Assembly (NCBI GenBank): GCA_019247695.1
Contig: JAFBAP010000188.1
Span: forward strand, 1 to 32,465
DNA length: 32,465 bases
Direction: 5' to 3'
DNA from: Verrucomicrobiota bacterium
Lineage (GTDB): Bacteria > Verrucomicrobiota > Verrucomicrobiia > Chthoniobacterales > JAFAMB01
Part shown: piece after piece, positions 16,470 to 24,309 of the stretch
Layout of the letters: each line of letters opens with the position of its first letter
How positions within the stretch are numbered: the stretch's first letter is position 1
The notes under the pieces: generated by a model
What the model saw: only the letters and a program-made list of their open reading frames with translations
Database searches by the model: none
Told to the model about the DNA's origin: nothing
Position numbers and translations under genes: made by a program

Positions 16470-16720
16470 GGTTTTAGGCCCAACGAGCCGGGAGAACCTA
16501 GCCCAGGGTTTACCCTGGGTAACCGTAAAATCACGATCCAGCCCTCAAGGGGCGGCAGAAAGCGTGGCTCACGGGTTCTGCCGCCCTTTCAGCAAATCCA
16601 AACCGGCGGGGCGGGCGTTTGTTAGGGAGGGCGTACAGGCGTGACGCCTTAGGAGGGCTCGATCGTGATTTGACGATCTCCCAGGGTAAATCCTGGGCTA
16701 GGATCTCGCGCCCCTTCGGA
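16470..16720. repeat. Dispersed palindromic repeat, copy D
   Basis: Same core as copy B and in the same orientation: TTAGGCCCAACGAGCCGGGAG, GCCCAGGGTTTACCCTGGG, the hairpin with GGGGCGGCAGAA arms (16543-16592), GGCGGGGCGGGCGTTTGTTAG and GGCGTGACGCCTTAGGAGGG. Neither TACCATT end is present. It fills the gap between the TonB-receptor relic and a small secreted-protein gene. Confidence 0.78.
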
Positions 16721-16851
16721 ACTCAAAGCGGCCCGGGGGTCCGTCCGCCTAAGGGTGCGGGGAACCATCGACCAGAAGAAAGTATTTCCTGCATTGCTTG
16801 GCGTTGCCTTTTCGATTTGCTTTTCAATCCCTCATCGGTAGAAACCAAACG

Positions 16852-17205
16852 ATGAGAGCGCACCTTACCGCCCTGTTGATCCTCGCGGCCTTTGGCATCA
16901 CTTCCTTTGCAGGCGAGATTCGAGAGGGGGCCACCATGGAAGTGAAACCAAACTCCATCTGGTTCAAGGACGTCGCCAAATTAGCGCATTGGCAAGCGTT
17001 GAAAAAAAGTGGCCATGCCGCCGCCCTTGCCGCTTACCAGGAGCAAGCGCTTTCCCATCGGGATGCGTGGCAGTTTCTAAATCAACTCACCGTCAAAATC
17101 CTCCGTTATGATCCGGCAAAAAACCAGGTCAACATCGAAATGGAGACCCCGGGTCGGATGCTTGGCAGCACCTGGTTTCTGGACGCCAACGCCCTGGTGC
17201 GATAG
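16852..17205 (+). CDS. Small secreted protein, unknown
   Basis: 117 residues with a signal peptide (MRAHLTALLILAAFGITSFAG, cleavage probably after about residue 20). The mature part includes IREGATMEVKPNSIWFKD, a helical LAHWQALKKSGHAAALAAYQ and a beta-like VKILRYDPAKNQVNIEMETP. I do not recognise the family; nothing catalytic is visible. ATG 16852 begins the signal peptide directly; an in-frame ATG at 16798 adds 18 residues and seems less likely. The gene is separate from the riboswitch unit 160 bases downstream. Confidence 0.65.
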   Translation: MRAHLTALLILAAFGITSFAGEIREGATMEVKPNSIWFKDVAKLAHWQALKKSGHAAALAAYQEQALSHRDAWQFLNQLTVKILRYDPAKNQVNIEMETPGRMLGSTWFLDANALVR

Positions 17206-17325
17206 CGCCGCCGCAGTGAGGGGCGATCCGGTGACGAAAAGACGAGGCGGCGGGTGGCGAAGGCCCTTGCAGGAGACGGGCCAGTTCGGGACGGTTTACG
17301 GCAGCGCCGGCGGTGACGGCGGGGC

Positions 17326-17355
17326 TTGACAATGCCGGCGCCGAGCCAATAGTCT
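17326..17355 (+). promoter_or_regulatory. Probable promoter of the cobalamin riboswitch transcript
   Basis: A perfect TTGACA (17326-17331) is followed after 18 bases by TAGTCT (17350-17355), a weak -10. The riboswitch aptamer starts about 14 bases further on, the expected place for a leader transcript. Confidence 0.45.
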
Positions 17356-17368
17356 ACGCAGCCTTACC

Positions 17369-17475
17369 GCCACAAAGCGAGGAAGCCGGTGAAACCCCGG
17401 CGCGGTCGCGCCACTGTGATCGGATCCCGGCCTCCCATGGGCAGCAGGTTCGAAAGCCAGACCTTCCTTCGTGGC
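17369..17475 (+). ncRNA. Cobalamin (B12) riboswitch
   Basis: The leader of cbtB contains the class I cobalamin aptamer core in order: GAAGCCGGTGAAACC (17382-17396), the B12 box CGCCACTGTGA around 17409-17419 and the 3' element AAAGCCAGACC (17453-17463). Closing stem P1 can pair GCCACAAAG (17369-17377) with CTTCGTGGC (17467-17475), 8 of 9 positions. The Shine-Dalgarno AGGAG (17507-17511) lies 45 bases downstream, allowing translational control. High adenosylcobalamin would be expected to shut off the cobalt transporter genes. No separate terminator hairpin with a U-run is seen. Confidence 0.92.
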
Positions 17476-17519
17476 CCACGTAGCTTCCACCGGACGCAAG
17501 ATCCTCAGGAGACCAAAAC

Positions 17520-17732
17520 ATGTCAGATACGGTTTTAAACCCGACCGCAACCGCCGAGCCCGTTCCGATTCCCGTTGGTGAACTGTTGCCCTGGCTCATT
17601 TTCGCGGCCGTGCTGCTGCTGGCGATCTACTTTGTCGGCGTGGAGGAAGGCGCCACAGCAATCTTCCCCGGAATGTATGTGCACGAATTTGTGCACGATG
17701 GGCGCCACCTCCTCGGCTTCCCCTGCCACTAA
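17520..17732 (+). CDS. cbtB: CbtB, cobalt transporter small subunit
   Basis: 70 residues: one transmembrane helix (LLPWLIFAAVLLLAIYFVGV) and the diagnostic C-terminus VHEFVHDGRHLLGFPCH, whose clustered His and terminal Cys-His are likely metal ligands. CbtB together with CbtA forms a predicted cobalt uptake system found under cobalamin riboswitch control in proteobacteria and others; that matches the aptamer just upstream. The ATG has AGGAG eight bases before it. cbtA starts 19 bases after the stop, so one transcript carries both. Confidence 0.95.
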   Translation: MSDTVLNPTATAEPVPIPVGELLPWLIFAAVLLLAIYFVGVEEGATAIFPGMYVHEFVHDGRHLLGFPCH

Positions 17733-17751
17733 GTCCGAAAGGGACACCGTT

Positions 17752-18471
17752 ATGGTTCGAAGCCTCCTCATCTGGGGAATGCTCGTCGGCATTGTGGCCG
17801 GGTTGTTAGCTTTCGGGTTCGCCAAGGCCTTTGGTGAAGCGCAAGTCGAGCGCGCCATCGCCTTTGAAGAGAAGCAGGACCGGGCTCAGGGGGACCCTCC
17901 TGAGCCGGCGTTGGTCAGCCGCGAAGTGCAAAGTGGGGTGGGACTGTTCACGGGGACGGTGGTCTACGGCACGGCGTTGGGCGGCTTGTTTGCGTTGGGG
18001 TTCGCCTTTGCTTACGGACGGGTCGGACCCCCAAGCGCCCGGGTGATGGCCGCGCTGCTGGCCGGGGCCGGTTTCCTTGCGCTCGTCTTGGTGCCGCAGT
18101 TAAAATACCCCGCCAACCCCCCGGCCGTGGGCCAGCCGGGGACCATCGGCTATCGAAGCGAATGGTTCTTTTTCATGCTTCTGATCTCGCTCGCCGCGTT
18201 GGTTACGGCGCTGATGATCGGCCGCAGTCTTGCGGGCCGGTGCGGGGGCTGGAACGCCGGGCTTCTTGCCGCAGCTGCCTTTGTCGGCCTCATTGTGGTC
18301 GCGCAATTTCTTCTACCGGACATTAACGAAGTCCCGGACCAGTTCCCGGCGGTGGTCCTGTGGCGTTTCAGGATCGCCTCGTTGGGCATGCAGCTAATCC
18401 TGTGGTCAACGCTCGGGTTATTGTTCGGCGCTGCGGCGGAGCGCGTGCTCTCGAAGCAAGGGCAAGCGTAG
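17752..18471 (+). CDS. cbtA: CbtA, cobalt transporter membrane subunit
   Basis: 239 residues with five to six membrane segments: LLIWGMLVGIVAGLLAFGFA, then the conserved soluble stretch FGEAQVERAIAFEEKQ, GLFTGTVVYGTALGGLFAL, a loop with LVPQLKYPANPPAVGQPGTI, and later LPDINEVPDQFPAVVLWRFR. These loop motifs are specific for CbtA. The partner CbtB, which contributes the His-rich tail, is encoded directly upstream and both lie behind the cobalamin riboswitch, indicating cobalt supply for B12. The start at 17752 begins the first helix; a longer open frame upstream overlaps cbtB and is not credible. No other cobalamin genes are in the window. Confidence 0.94.
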   Translation: MVRSLLIWGMLVGIVAGLLAFGFAKAFGEAQVERAIAFEEKQDRAQGDPPEPALVSREVQSGVGLFTGTVVYGTALGGLFALGFAFAYGRVGPPSARVMAALLAGAGFLALVLVPQLKYPANPPAVGQPGTIGYRSEWFFFMLLISLAALVTALMIGRSLAGRCGGWNAGLLAAAAFVGLIVVAQFLLPDINEVPDQFPAVVLWRFRIASLGMQLILWSTLGLLFGAAAERVLSKQGQA

Positions 18472-18584
18472 CGACCTGAACACGTAAACGGTCTAGCCCG
18501 AAGCTGTCTCTCATTTCCGGCCCACAGGGGCTGAGGATATGGGAGCGCTCGGGAAGTTCAGGCGCAGCATGCGGGATGGAATCA

Positions 18585-19215
18585 TACCATTTCAACGGCC
18601 ATGGAGGTAAGATGTTGCCTTCCTTCGCAGGCGCCCTGCCGGTGTTACACTCATTAGACCGTATAAGCGATCCGGGCCCAACGGGCCGGGAGACGGTTTG
18701 ATGGCCTGAAGGGCGAAAGGAACATAGGCCAGGGTTTGCCCCACTGCCATCTAGTTAAGGGCGGGCGGATGGGGGCGCTTTCGTCCCGCAGGGACGGCTG
18801 AGGTTAGCCAGGGACTTCAGTCCCTGGACGGGGCATTTAAGAGCGATCGCGTCCCGTCGGGACGCCTGAAACGCTGGCCCGCAGGGTGCCGGCTCCCAAA
18901 CGGCCGGCCAAACCCGGCGCGCCGCTTCGGGCGTCCCGAGGGGACGCAACCTTTGGGGGACGCCCGCACAGGTGCAGGCGCTAAAGTACCTGCCTAACCT
19001 CAGCCGTCCCTGCGGGACGAAAGCAATACCCGGCCTTGTATCCTTAACTAAATGGCAGTGGGGTAAACCCTGGGCTAAGTTCCTTTGGCCCTTCAGGCCA
19101 TCAAACCGTCTCCCGCCCGTTCGGCCTAAGGCCGATTCGACCAGCTGCGGAGCACCCTCCGGCGCCCACACCCCCCCTGAGCCGGCATTCTACCGGGCTA
19201 ACTGTCTGAATGGTA
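18585..19215. repeat. Large nested inverted-repeat element (copy E)
   Basis: A 631-bp non-coding structure bounded by TACCATTT at the left and AATGGTA at the right. Outer arms of about 85 bases (18675-18760 and 19042-19130) are nearly exact complements; an inner pair of 30 bases (18777-18806 and 18995-19024) is perfectly complementary. Between them are compact hairpins such as CCAGGGACTTCAGTCCCTGG (18808-18827) and GGGACG-type palindromes. The right half recurs at the window's right end. The element stops exactly at the stop codon of the DUF2182 gene. It could be two head-to-head copies of one repeat. Confidence 0.78.
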
Positions 19216-20007
19216 TTATCCGAGGCCGGCTGCTCGCGCGATCAGGAACAAACCTGCCCCAACGACGACGGCTCCGACGGCTCGCGCGACGCGATCACCG
19301 GCCGGTGCGAGGCGTTCGATGGTGACGGCCGCCGTCACCACCGTCATTGCCCGCAGGTCCATGACTCCGAGGATGAGAAGAACCATCGTCAGGCCGGCAC
19401 AGCAGCGGCTGCAGTGGAGGCCCAGGCGCAGGCCGTATTGCCAGGCCGCTCCGGCATTTGCCGGGAGCGTAAGATCGCGCGCCGACGCTTCCCGGCAACA
19501 GGCAAGGTGATGCGCTTTCCACGCCGTGAACTGGAGCGCGCCGGCGATCAGGATGATCACGCCGGCCGCGGTCGGAATGGCGCGCGCCAGCGCCGGAAAT
19601 TTCATCTCGGCTGCCGCCAGCGCGGCGCCCGAGGAAAATGCGGCGATTCCGAACACGGTCCACACGACGAAGTACCCCGCGCCCACGAGCGCGGTCAACC
19701 GGCCCGGGCGCGTCTCGCCTGTCCTGCCGACGGCCTGGCGGTAGCGCAACAGGATCGGCAGCAAGGATGGCAGCATCATTGCCACCATCATCACGACCCA
19801 CATGCCGAGGAAAGAAGCCGCGGCGCCGGGCCACGTCTGTCCGGGCATCCGCATCCATGCCATCGACATCGTCCACCCGCCGGGCATCGGCATCCCGCCC
19901 ATGGCCGACATGGACGCGCACCCGTCAACCGTCACCGCCGCGCTGGCGGCGAAGATCAGCGCCGAGATGCCAACGAACGATCGCCGGGAAGCTCGCTCGC
20001 AACTCAT
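19216..20007 (-). CDS. DUF2182 integral membrane protein (predicted metal-binding)
   Basis: 263 residues, six or so hydrophobic segments. After an N-terminal helix comes a Met-rich loop (MSAMGGMPMPGGWTMSMAWM) and the family signature FLGMWVVMMVAMMLPSLLPILLRYR. Later HHLACCREA and GLRLGLHCSRCCAGL carry paired Cys and His, matching the predicted metal-binding membrane family DUF2182. Function unproven. The ATG at 20007 has AAAGGGAG 12-13 bases upstream. The gene lies 52 bases after the DUF899 gene and is probably in the same operon. Its TAA is immediately followed, on the coding strand, by the TACCATT end of repeat E. Confidence 0.88.
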   Translation of the reverse strand: MSCERASRRSFVGISALIFAASAAVTVDGCASMSAMGGMPMPGGWTMSMAWMRMPGQTWPGAAASFLGMWVVMMVAMMLPSLLPILLRYRQAVGRTGETRPGRLTALVGAGYFVVWTVFGIAAFSSGAALAAAEMKFPALARAIPTAAGVIILIAGALQFTAWKAHHLACCREASARDLTLPANAGAAWQYGLRLGLHCSRCCAGLTMVLLILGVMDLRAMTVVTAAVTIERLAPAGDRVARAVGAVVVGAGLFLIARAAGLG

Positions 20008-20059
20008 GCGTCGTGAGATCTCCCTTTCCCGACTGCGCCGATGACACCCACCGCCCGGC

Positions 20060-20821
20060 TCAGCGCTGGTTGTACTCGTCATGAAGCCGCCACCAAATGC
20101 CGGTCTCGTTGCGACCTTTGGGGGCGCGGTCGAGCCATTGGTACATGCCCCAAAGGCCGTCCAGTCCGCGCGCATACGTGGAATAGGTGTGGTAGACCAC
20201 GCCGTCCTCAAGCGCAAACGCGCTCATGCCCGGCGCTTCGCGCGAATAGGTGGCCGCGTCGATTCCGGCCATGGCCGCGCACTGGTCACGCCCCGGGTTC
20301 GGCGTTGCACTATCTTCGCCATCCTCCCGCCGGTAGTTGTACTCGACGCGCCCCTCACGCTCTTGCTCCTCAGTGAACGAGACGTTGAAGTCGAAGTTAA
20401 AGTCGCTGCTGAGTGACGAGGCCCAAGGAAAGTTCCAGCCCATCCGCTGCCTGTACGCCTGCAGCTTCGCCAGCGGCGCCCGCGAAACCGCCCAGAGCAT
20501 CACATCATGGTTGGCCAGGTGCACGGCGAATCCATTAAAGCCGTCCGCGATCGCCGAGCAGGAGGGGCACCCCGCCGTGTAGTCGGGCCCGAACATGAAG
20601 TGGTAGACCAGGAGCTGCGAGCGCCCTCTGAAGAGGTCTGCCAGCGAGGCCCTCCCCTCATCGGTCTCGAATCCGAACTGTTTGTCAACCCGGATCCACG
20701 GCAACTCCTGGCGTCGCCGCGCCAGTTCGTCGCTGCGCCGCGTTAGCTCCTTCTCCGCCTCGAGCAGCTCAAGCCGCGCGGCGAGCCACTCTTGACGTGT
20801 CCCGGTCATGTGTCTTGTCAT
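20060..20821 (-). CDS. DUF899 family thioredoxin-like protein
   Basis: 253 residues. N-terminal helical region ARLELLEAEKELTRRSDELA, then RRQELPWIRVDKQF, the thioredoxin-like core LADLFRGRSQLLVYHFMFGP, and CPSCSAIADGF with a CxxC pair (about residue 95), followed by VMLWAVSRAPLAKLQAYRQR and a C-terminal AFALEDGVVYHTYSTYARGL and GLWGMYQWLDRAPKGR. This is a complete DUF899 protein; members are annotated as dithiol-disulfide oxidoreductase-like. The start at 20821 has GGAGAG about 11 bases before it. Followed by the DUF2182 gene; the 123-bp region to the divergent HTH gene likely carries both promoters. Confidence 0.92.
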   Translation of the reverse strand: MTRHMTGTRQEWLAARLELLEAEKELTRRSDELARRRQELPWIRVDKQFGFETDEGRASLADLFRGRSQLLVYHFMFGPDYTAGCPSCSAIADGFNGFAVHLANHDVMLWAVSRAPLAKLQAYRQRMGWNFPWASSLSSDFNFDFNVSFTEEQEREGRVEYNYRREDGEDSATPNPGRDQCAAMAGIDAATYSREAPGMSAFALEDGVVYHTYSTYARGLDGLWGMYQWLDRAPKGRNETGIWWRLHDEYNQR

Positions 20822-20944
20822 CGTTTTCTCTTTCTCTCCGTTGAGTGTTCTGCGTCGTTCGTTTGTGTGTTCCGTTTGGCAGTCGTCAGTTAGATTAGGG
20901 CCCGGCCTCAAACGGTGGGAGTGACAAGTGTGACGGGATTTCAG

Positions 20945-22165
20945 ATGGACTCGCCAATCATGGCAGCGGCGCGTTCGCTTGCGGCGGGTGATCCTCTCGG
21001 CGCACTGAACCGGGTCGCCTTGCGTGACGACGCGCCTGCGCTAGCGCTTCGAGGCATCGCGATGGCGCAACTCGGCGACCTGGTGCGAGCGAGAGCCCTC
21101 GTGCGGCGCGCGGCGCGCGCCTTCAGCCCGAAAGAGGCCGTGGCCCGCGCGAGGTGTATCGTCGCCGAGGCCGAGATTGCGCTCGTCTCCCGCGACCTGG
21201 GCTGGCCCGCAAAAGCGCTCGATGCAGCGCGGGCGACGCTCGAAGAACACGGCGACCGGTTGAATGCCGCGCACGCGCGGTACCTCGAGGTCCGCCGCCT
21301 CCTCCTGATCGGGCGTCTCGACGAGGCGGAACGCAGCCTCGCCGGGCTGGACCCCGGGCCCTTGCCGCCCGCGTCGAGAGCCGTCCATGAGTTGGTCGTT
21401 GCGGCGATCGCCCTGCGACGCCTCCGGACGAAGACGGCGCGCGACGCGCTCGCGCGGGCCGGGCGCGCCGCGCTCCATGCCCGTATCCCTGCGCTGACGG
21501 CAGAGGTCGAAAACGCATCCCTCGCCCTGAACACGCCCGCGGCGCGCCTGATTGCGCATGGCGAGCAGCGCCCCCTCCTGCTCGAAGAGGTTGAAGCGTT
21601 GCAGGCGTCGAAGGCGCTCGTGGTTGACGCGTGCCGTTACGTCGTGCGTGATGCGGGCACGGTGGTCTCGCTCGCAAGGCGTCCGGTGTTGTTCGCGCTC
21701 GCACGCGCGCTGGGCGAAGCGTGGCCGGGCGACGTGCCGAGGGGCACACTCATCGCGCGGGCATTCCGGGCGAAGCTCGCCGATGAGTCGCACCGCGCCC
21801 GGTTGCGAGTCGAACTCGCGCGGCTTCGGACGGTGCTTCGGACGCTGGCCGGCGTGACCGCGACGAAGCGCGGATTTGCGCTGGTGCCCCGTCGCGCACG
21901 CGAGGTCATCGTCCTGGCGCGGCCCGTTGAGGAGGAGCATGCGGCGGTGCTTGCCTTCCTCGCCGACGGTGAATCGTGGTCGAGTTCGGCCCTCGCACTT
22001 GCCCTTGGGACCAGCCAGCGCACCGTCCAGCGGGCCCTCGACTCGCTTGCGAACGCAGGCAAGGTGCAGGCGTTTGGTCGCGGGCGAGCGCGCCGTTGGA
22101 TAACGCCGCCCCTGCCGGGATTCACGACGACCTTGTTACTCCCTTCTCCACTACCGAGTGATTAG
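20945..22165 (+). CDS. HTH transcriptional regulator with TPR-like helical repeats
   Basis: 406 residues. The first 220 are Ala/Leu/Arg-rich helical hairpins of TPR type (PLGALNRVALRDDAPALALR, GDLVRARALVRRAARAF and so on). Residues 250-330 contain a second helical region. A winged helix-turn-helix lies near the C-terminus: SSSALALALGTSQRTVQRAL followed by DSLANAGKVQAFGRGRARRW. No signal peptide. I infer a regulator that senses through its helical repeats; the specific family is not recognised. It is divergent from the DUF899-DUF2182 pair and 9 bases ahead of a beta-propeller gene, which suggests it controls this local set. Start ATG 20945 was preferred; an earlier GTG at 20915 also fits. Confidence 0.72.
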   Translation: MDSPIMAAARSLAAGDPLGALNRVALRDDAPALALRGIAMAQLGDLVRARALVRRAARAFSPKEAVARARCIVAEAEIALVSRDLGWPAKALDAARATLEEHGDRLNAAHARYLEVRRLLLIGRLDEAERSLAGLDPGPLPPASRAVHELVVAAIALRRLRTKTARDALARAGRAALHARIPALTAEVENASLALNTPAARLIAHGEQRPLLLEEVEALQASKALVVDACRYVVRDAGTVVSLARRPVLFALARALGEAWPGDVPRGTLIARAFRAKLADESHRARLRVELARLRTVLRTLAGVTATKRGFALVPRRAREVIVLARPVEEEHAAVLAFLADGESWSSSALALALGTSQRTVQRALDSLANAGKVQAFGRGRARRWITPPLPGFTTTLLLPSPLPSD

Positions 22166-22174
22166 GATGAACGT

Positions 22175-22813
22175 ATGAACGAATCACCGGCCGAAATCCT
22201 CCGTGAATTTGGACCTTTTCCGGGTATCGACGGCGTGCATGGCGTCACGTATGACGGCCGGCACGTCTGGTTTGCGTCCGGAGACAAGCTGAACGCCTTT
22301 GATCCGGCGAGCGGCCGGATACTGCGCTCGATCGAGGTCGCCGCGGATGCAGGAACGGCCTTCGACGGCCAGCACTTGTTTCAGCTTGTCGAGGATCGCA
22401 TCCAGAAGATCGACCCGAAGACCGGCCGCGTGCTCGCGGCGATTCCGGCCCCCGGCGGCGGCGGTCACTCGGGACTCGCGTGGGCCGAAGGGACGCTCTG
22501 GGTGGCGCAGTATCACGACCGGAAAATCCATCAGATCGATCCCCAAACGGGGGCGATTCTTCGCACAATCGAGTCCAGCCGTTTCGTTACCGGGGTCACC
22601 TGGGTCGACGGAGAGCTCTGGCACGGCACCTGGGAAGGTGAGGAGAGCGATTTAAGGCGCGTCGATCCTCGAACCGGAGAGGTCCTGCAGAAGCTCGACA
22701 TGCCCCCCGGGGCGGGCATTTCGGGCCTCGAGTCCGACGGCGGCGATCGGTTCTTCTGCGGAGGAGGAAGCGGCGGCAAAATCCGAATCGTCCGCCGGCC
22801 CGCGCGTTCTTGA
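22175..22813 (+). CDS. Beta-propeller protein, glutamine-cyclotransferase/YncE-like
   Basis: 212 residues built from about four or five blades, each with a DGRHVWFAS..., DPASGRILRSIE or DPKTGRVLAAIP signature: YDGRHVWFASGDKLNAFDPA, GQHLFQLVEDRIQKIDPKTG, AEGTLWVAQYHDRKIHQIDP, VDGELWHGTWEGEESDLRRV. The repeats resemble glutamine cyclotransferase and PQQ-like propellers. No signal peptide is seen, so a cytoplasmic protein of unknown role. It follows the HTH regulator by 9 bases and must be co-transcribed. The C-terminus (FFCGGGSGGKIRIVRRPARS) completes the last blade. Confidence 0.83.
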   Translation: MNESPAEILREFGPFPGIDGVHGVTYDGRHVWFASGDKLNAFDPASGRILRSIEVAADAGTAFDGQHLFQLVEDRIQKIDPKTGRVLAAIPAPGGGGHSGLAWAEGTLWVAQYHDRKIHQIDPQTGAILRTIESSRFVTGVTWVDGELWHGTWEGEESDLRRVDPRTGEVLQKLDMPPGAGISGLESDGGDRFFCGGGSGGKIRIVRRPARS

Positions 22814-22858
22814 TCACAGTATGCAGCGATAAACCAGAAGCCCGCCCGTATTGCCCCC

Positions 22859-22888
22859 GCCAAAGGAAAACACCAGGCGGCCTTTGGC
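22859..22888. terminator. Possible hairpin between the propeller gene and the ABC operon
   Basis: GCCAAAGG and CCTTTGGC form a perfect 8-base inverted repeat with a 14-base loop, 46 bases after the propeller stop codon. A T-run follows only 27 bases later (22915-22920), so it is not a classic intrinsic terminator; a protein-binding site is equally possible. Confidence 0.3.
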
Positions 22889-22914
22889 CCGTCACCTTCC
22901 CGCAGCCGTTAATA

Positions 22915-22940
22915 TTTTTTCGTTTCGATGTTATTTTATC
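22915..22940 (+). promoter_or_regulatory. Candidate DeoR-family operator
   Basis: TTTTTTCGTTTCGATGTTAT followed by TTTATC is the only AT-rich island in the intergenic region and resembles direct-repeat operators of DeoR-family repressors, for example the TTTCGTTTCGTTTC-like AgaR sites. It sits about 95 bases before the binding-protein start; the DeoR-type gene closes the same operon at 30745. Assignment is by resemblance, not by a comparison of several sites. Confidence 0.45.
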
Positions 22941-23034
22941 ATTGATCTTCACAGGCCCATTCGTGTACCTGTCTCCCCTGTTCCTGCCCCCCCGCAACCA
23001 AGCGCAGGTAACCGTCTAAAATTCCCCCCAAAAC

Positions 23035-24309
23035 ATGAAAACCATGCGCACGCCGCGCACCCGAAACGTCGTTACGCCGAAGCAAACTGGCTTATTCGTC
23101 GTTGGAACGCTGACCTTGACGTGCCTTCTGCTGTCCGTCCTATCCCTCCGAGCCGATGAAGCGCCGCTCAAGATCGGTGTCCTCGTGACCCTCACCGGAC
23201 CGTTCGCCCAGTTGGGTGCGGACGGCGCTGACGGAATCAAGATCGCCGTTGATGAGTTCGGCGGGAAAGTCGCCGGACGTCCCATTCAGATTTTCACGGA
23301 GGACAGTGCGGCCGATCCGGATAAGGCGATCGAGAAGACTCGCGCGTTGGTGAAACGTGACGGCGTTCAGCTCATCCTTGGCCCCCTGAGCGGCGCCGAA
23401 GGGGAAGCCGTGAAGAAGAACGCCGATGAATGGTCCAACACCACGATTGTAGTTGCCGGCGCGGCGGCGGAGGATATCACGATGCGCGGGGTGAAGCCGA
23501 ATGTCTGGCGCACGTCGTACACCGGTGCCCAGCCAATGTTTCCGCTGGGCGAATGGGCTTTTAAAAACGGCTACAAACGCGTGGCGATCGTGGCCGAAGA
23601 TTATGCTTTCCCTTACGCCCAGGTCGGCGGCTTTATGCTGACCTACTGCCATGCCGGCGGAAAGGTCGCGAAGAAATTTTGGATTCCCCTGGGAACGAGC
23701 GATTACAGCGCGATTTTCCCCCAGCTTCCTCCGGACATTGACGCCCTCTACGTGGCGTTGGGCGGCACCGATGCCGTAAACTTTGTTAAGCAGATGCAGG
23801 AGTTCGGCCTGCTCGGGAAGGTCAAGCTCCTGGGCGGCACGGTAACCGTCGATGCGAGCCAGCTCGCGTCTGTCGGTGAATTGATGGACGGCATCGTCTC
23901 CGGCTCGATCTTCAGCGGCGACCTGACGACCCCGGAATTCAAGGCGTTCGACCAGGCCTTCGAGAAGCTGCGCCAGCGGCCGCCGTCGCTGTTCGCGGAA
24001 AACTACTATCGCGCGGCTAAGTGGGCATTTCTGGCCCTGCAGAAGGTTGGCGGTAAGATTGAAGACCAGCAGGCGTTCCGGGACGCGCTGCAAGGAACGT
24101 CTTTCAACGCCCCGGCCTCACCCGTCTCCTTTGACCAGTACCATAACGTGGTTACTGACGTTTACCTCAACCAGGTCAAAAAGATCGGCAATGAATACCG
24201 CAACTCGGTCATTCAGGTTTACCCCAAAGTCAGTCAGTTTTGGAACATCAGCCCGGAAGAGTACCAGAAGCAGCCATCCTACGGGAGGACCTTTCCGGAT
24301 TGCCCATGA
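23035..24309 (+). CDS. ABC transporter substrate-binding protein, Liv type
   Basis: 424 residues. A basic N-terminus and hydrophobic core (TGLFVVGTLTLTCLLLSVLS) form a signal peptide ending near ...LRADEA, about residue 43. The mature part is a type I periplasmic-binding fold: LKIGVLVTLTGPFAQLGADG, ADGIKIAVDEFGGKVAGRPI, a TEDSAADPDKAIEKTRALVK region, ILGPLSGAEG (ligand loop) and VWRTSYTGAQPMFPLGEWAF. No lipobox, so it is soluble periplasmic. Such proteins feed Liv-type importers for branched amino acids, amides, aromatic or carboxylic acids; the ligand cannot be told. The stop overlaps the next gene by four bases (ATGA). Confidence 0.93.
   Translation: MKTMRTPRTRNVVTPKQTGLFVVGTLTLTCLLLSVLSLRADEAPLKIGVLVTLTGPFAQLGADGADGIKIAVDEFGGKVAGRPIQIFTEDSAADPDKAIEKTRALVKRDGVQLILGPLSGAEGEAVKKNADEWSNTTIVVAGAAAEDITMRGVKPNVWRTSYTGAQPMFPLGEWAFKNGYKRVAIVAEDYAFPYAQVGGFMLTYCHAGGKVAKKFWIPLGTSDYSAIFPQLPPDIDALYVALGGTDAVNFVKQMQEFGLLGKVKLLGGTVTVDASQLASVGELMDGIVSGSIFSGDLTTPEFKAFDQAFEKLRQRPPSLFAENYYRAAKWAFLALQKVGGKIEDQQAFRDALQGTSFNAPASPVSFDQYHNVVTDVYLNQVKKIGNEYRNSVIQVYPKVSQFWNISPEEYQKQPSYGRTFPDCP

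Noticed and set aside
21041-21940. 299-residue minus-strand frame
   Set aside because: Shadow of the HTH/TPR regulator gene on the opposite strand; Arg/Gln-rich with no recognisable motif.
22859-22920. Intrinsic terminator
   Set aside because: The hairpin is perfect, but the T-run lies 27 bases away, too far for a standard terminator; kept only as a low-confidence feature.
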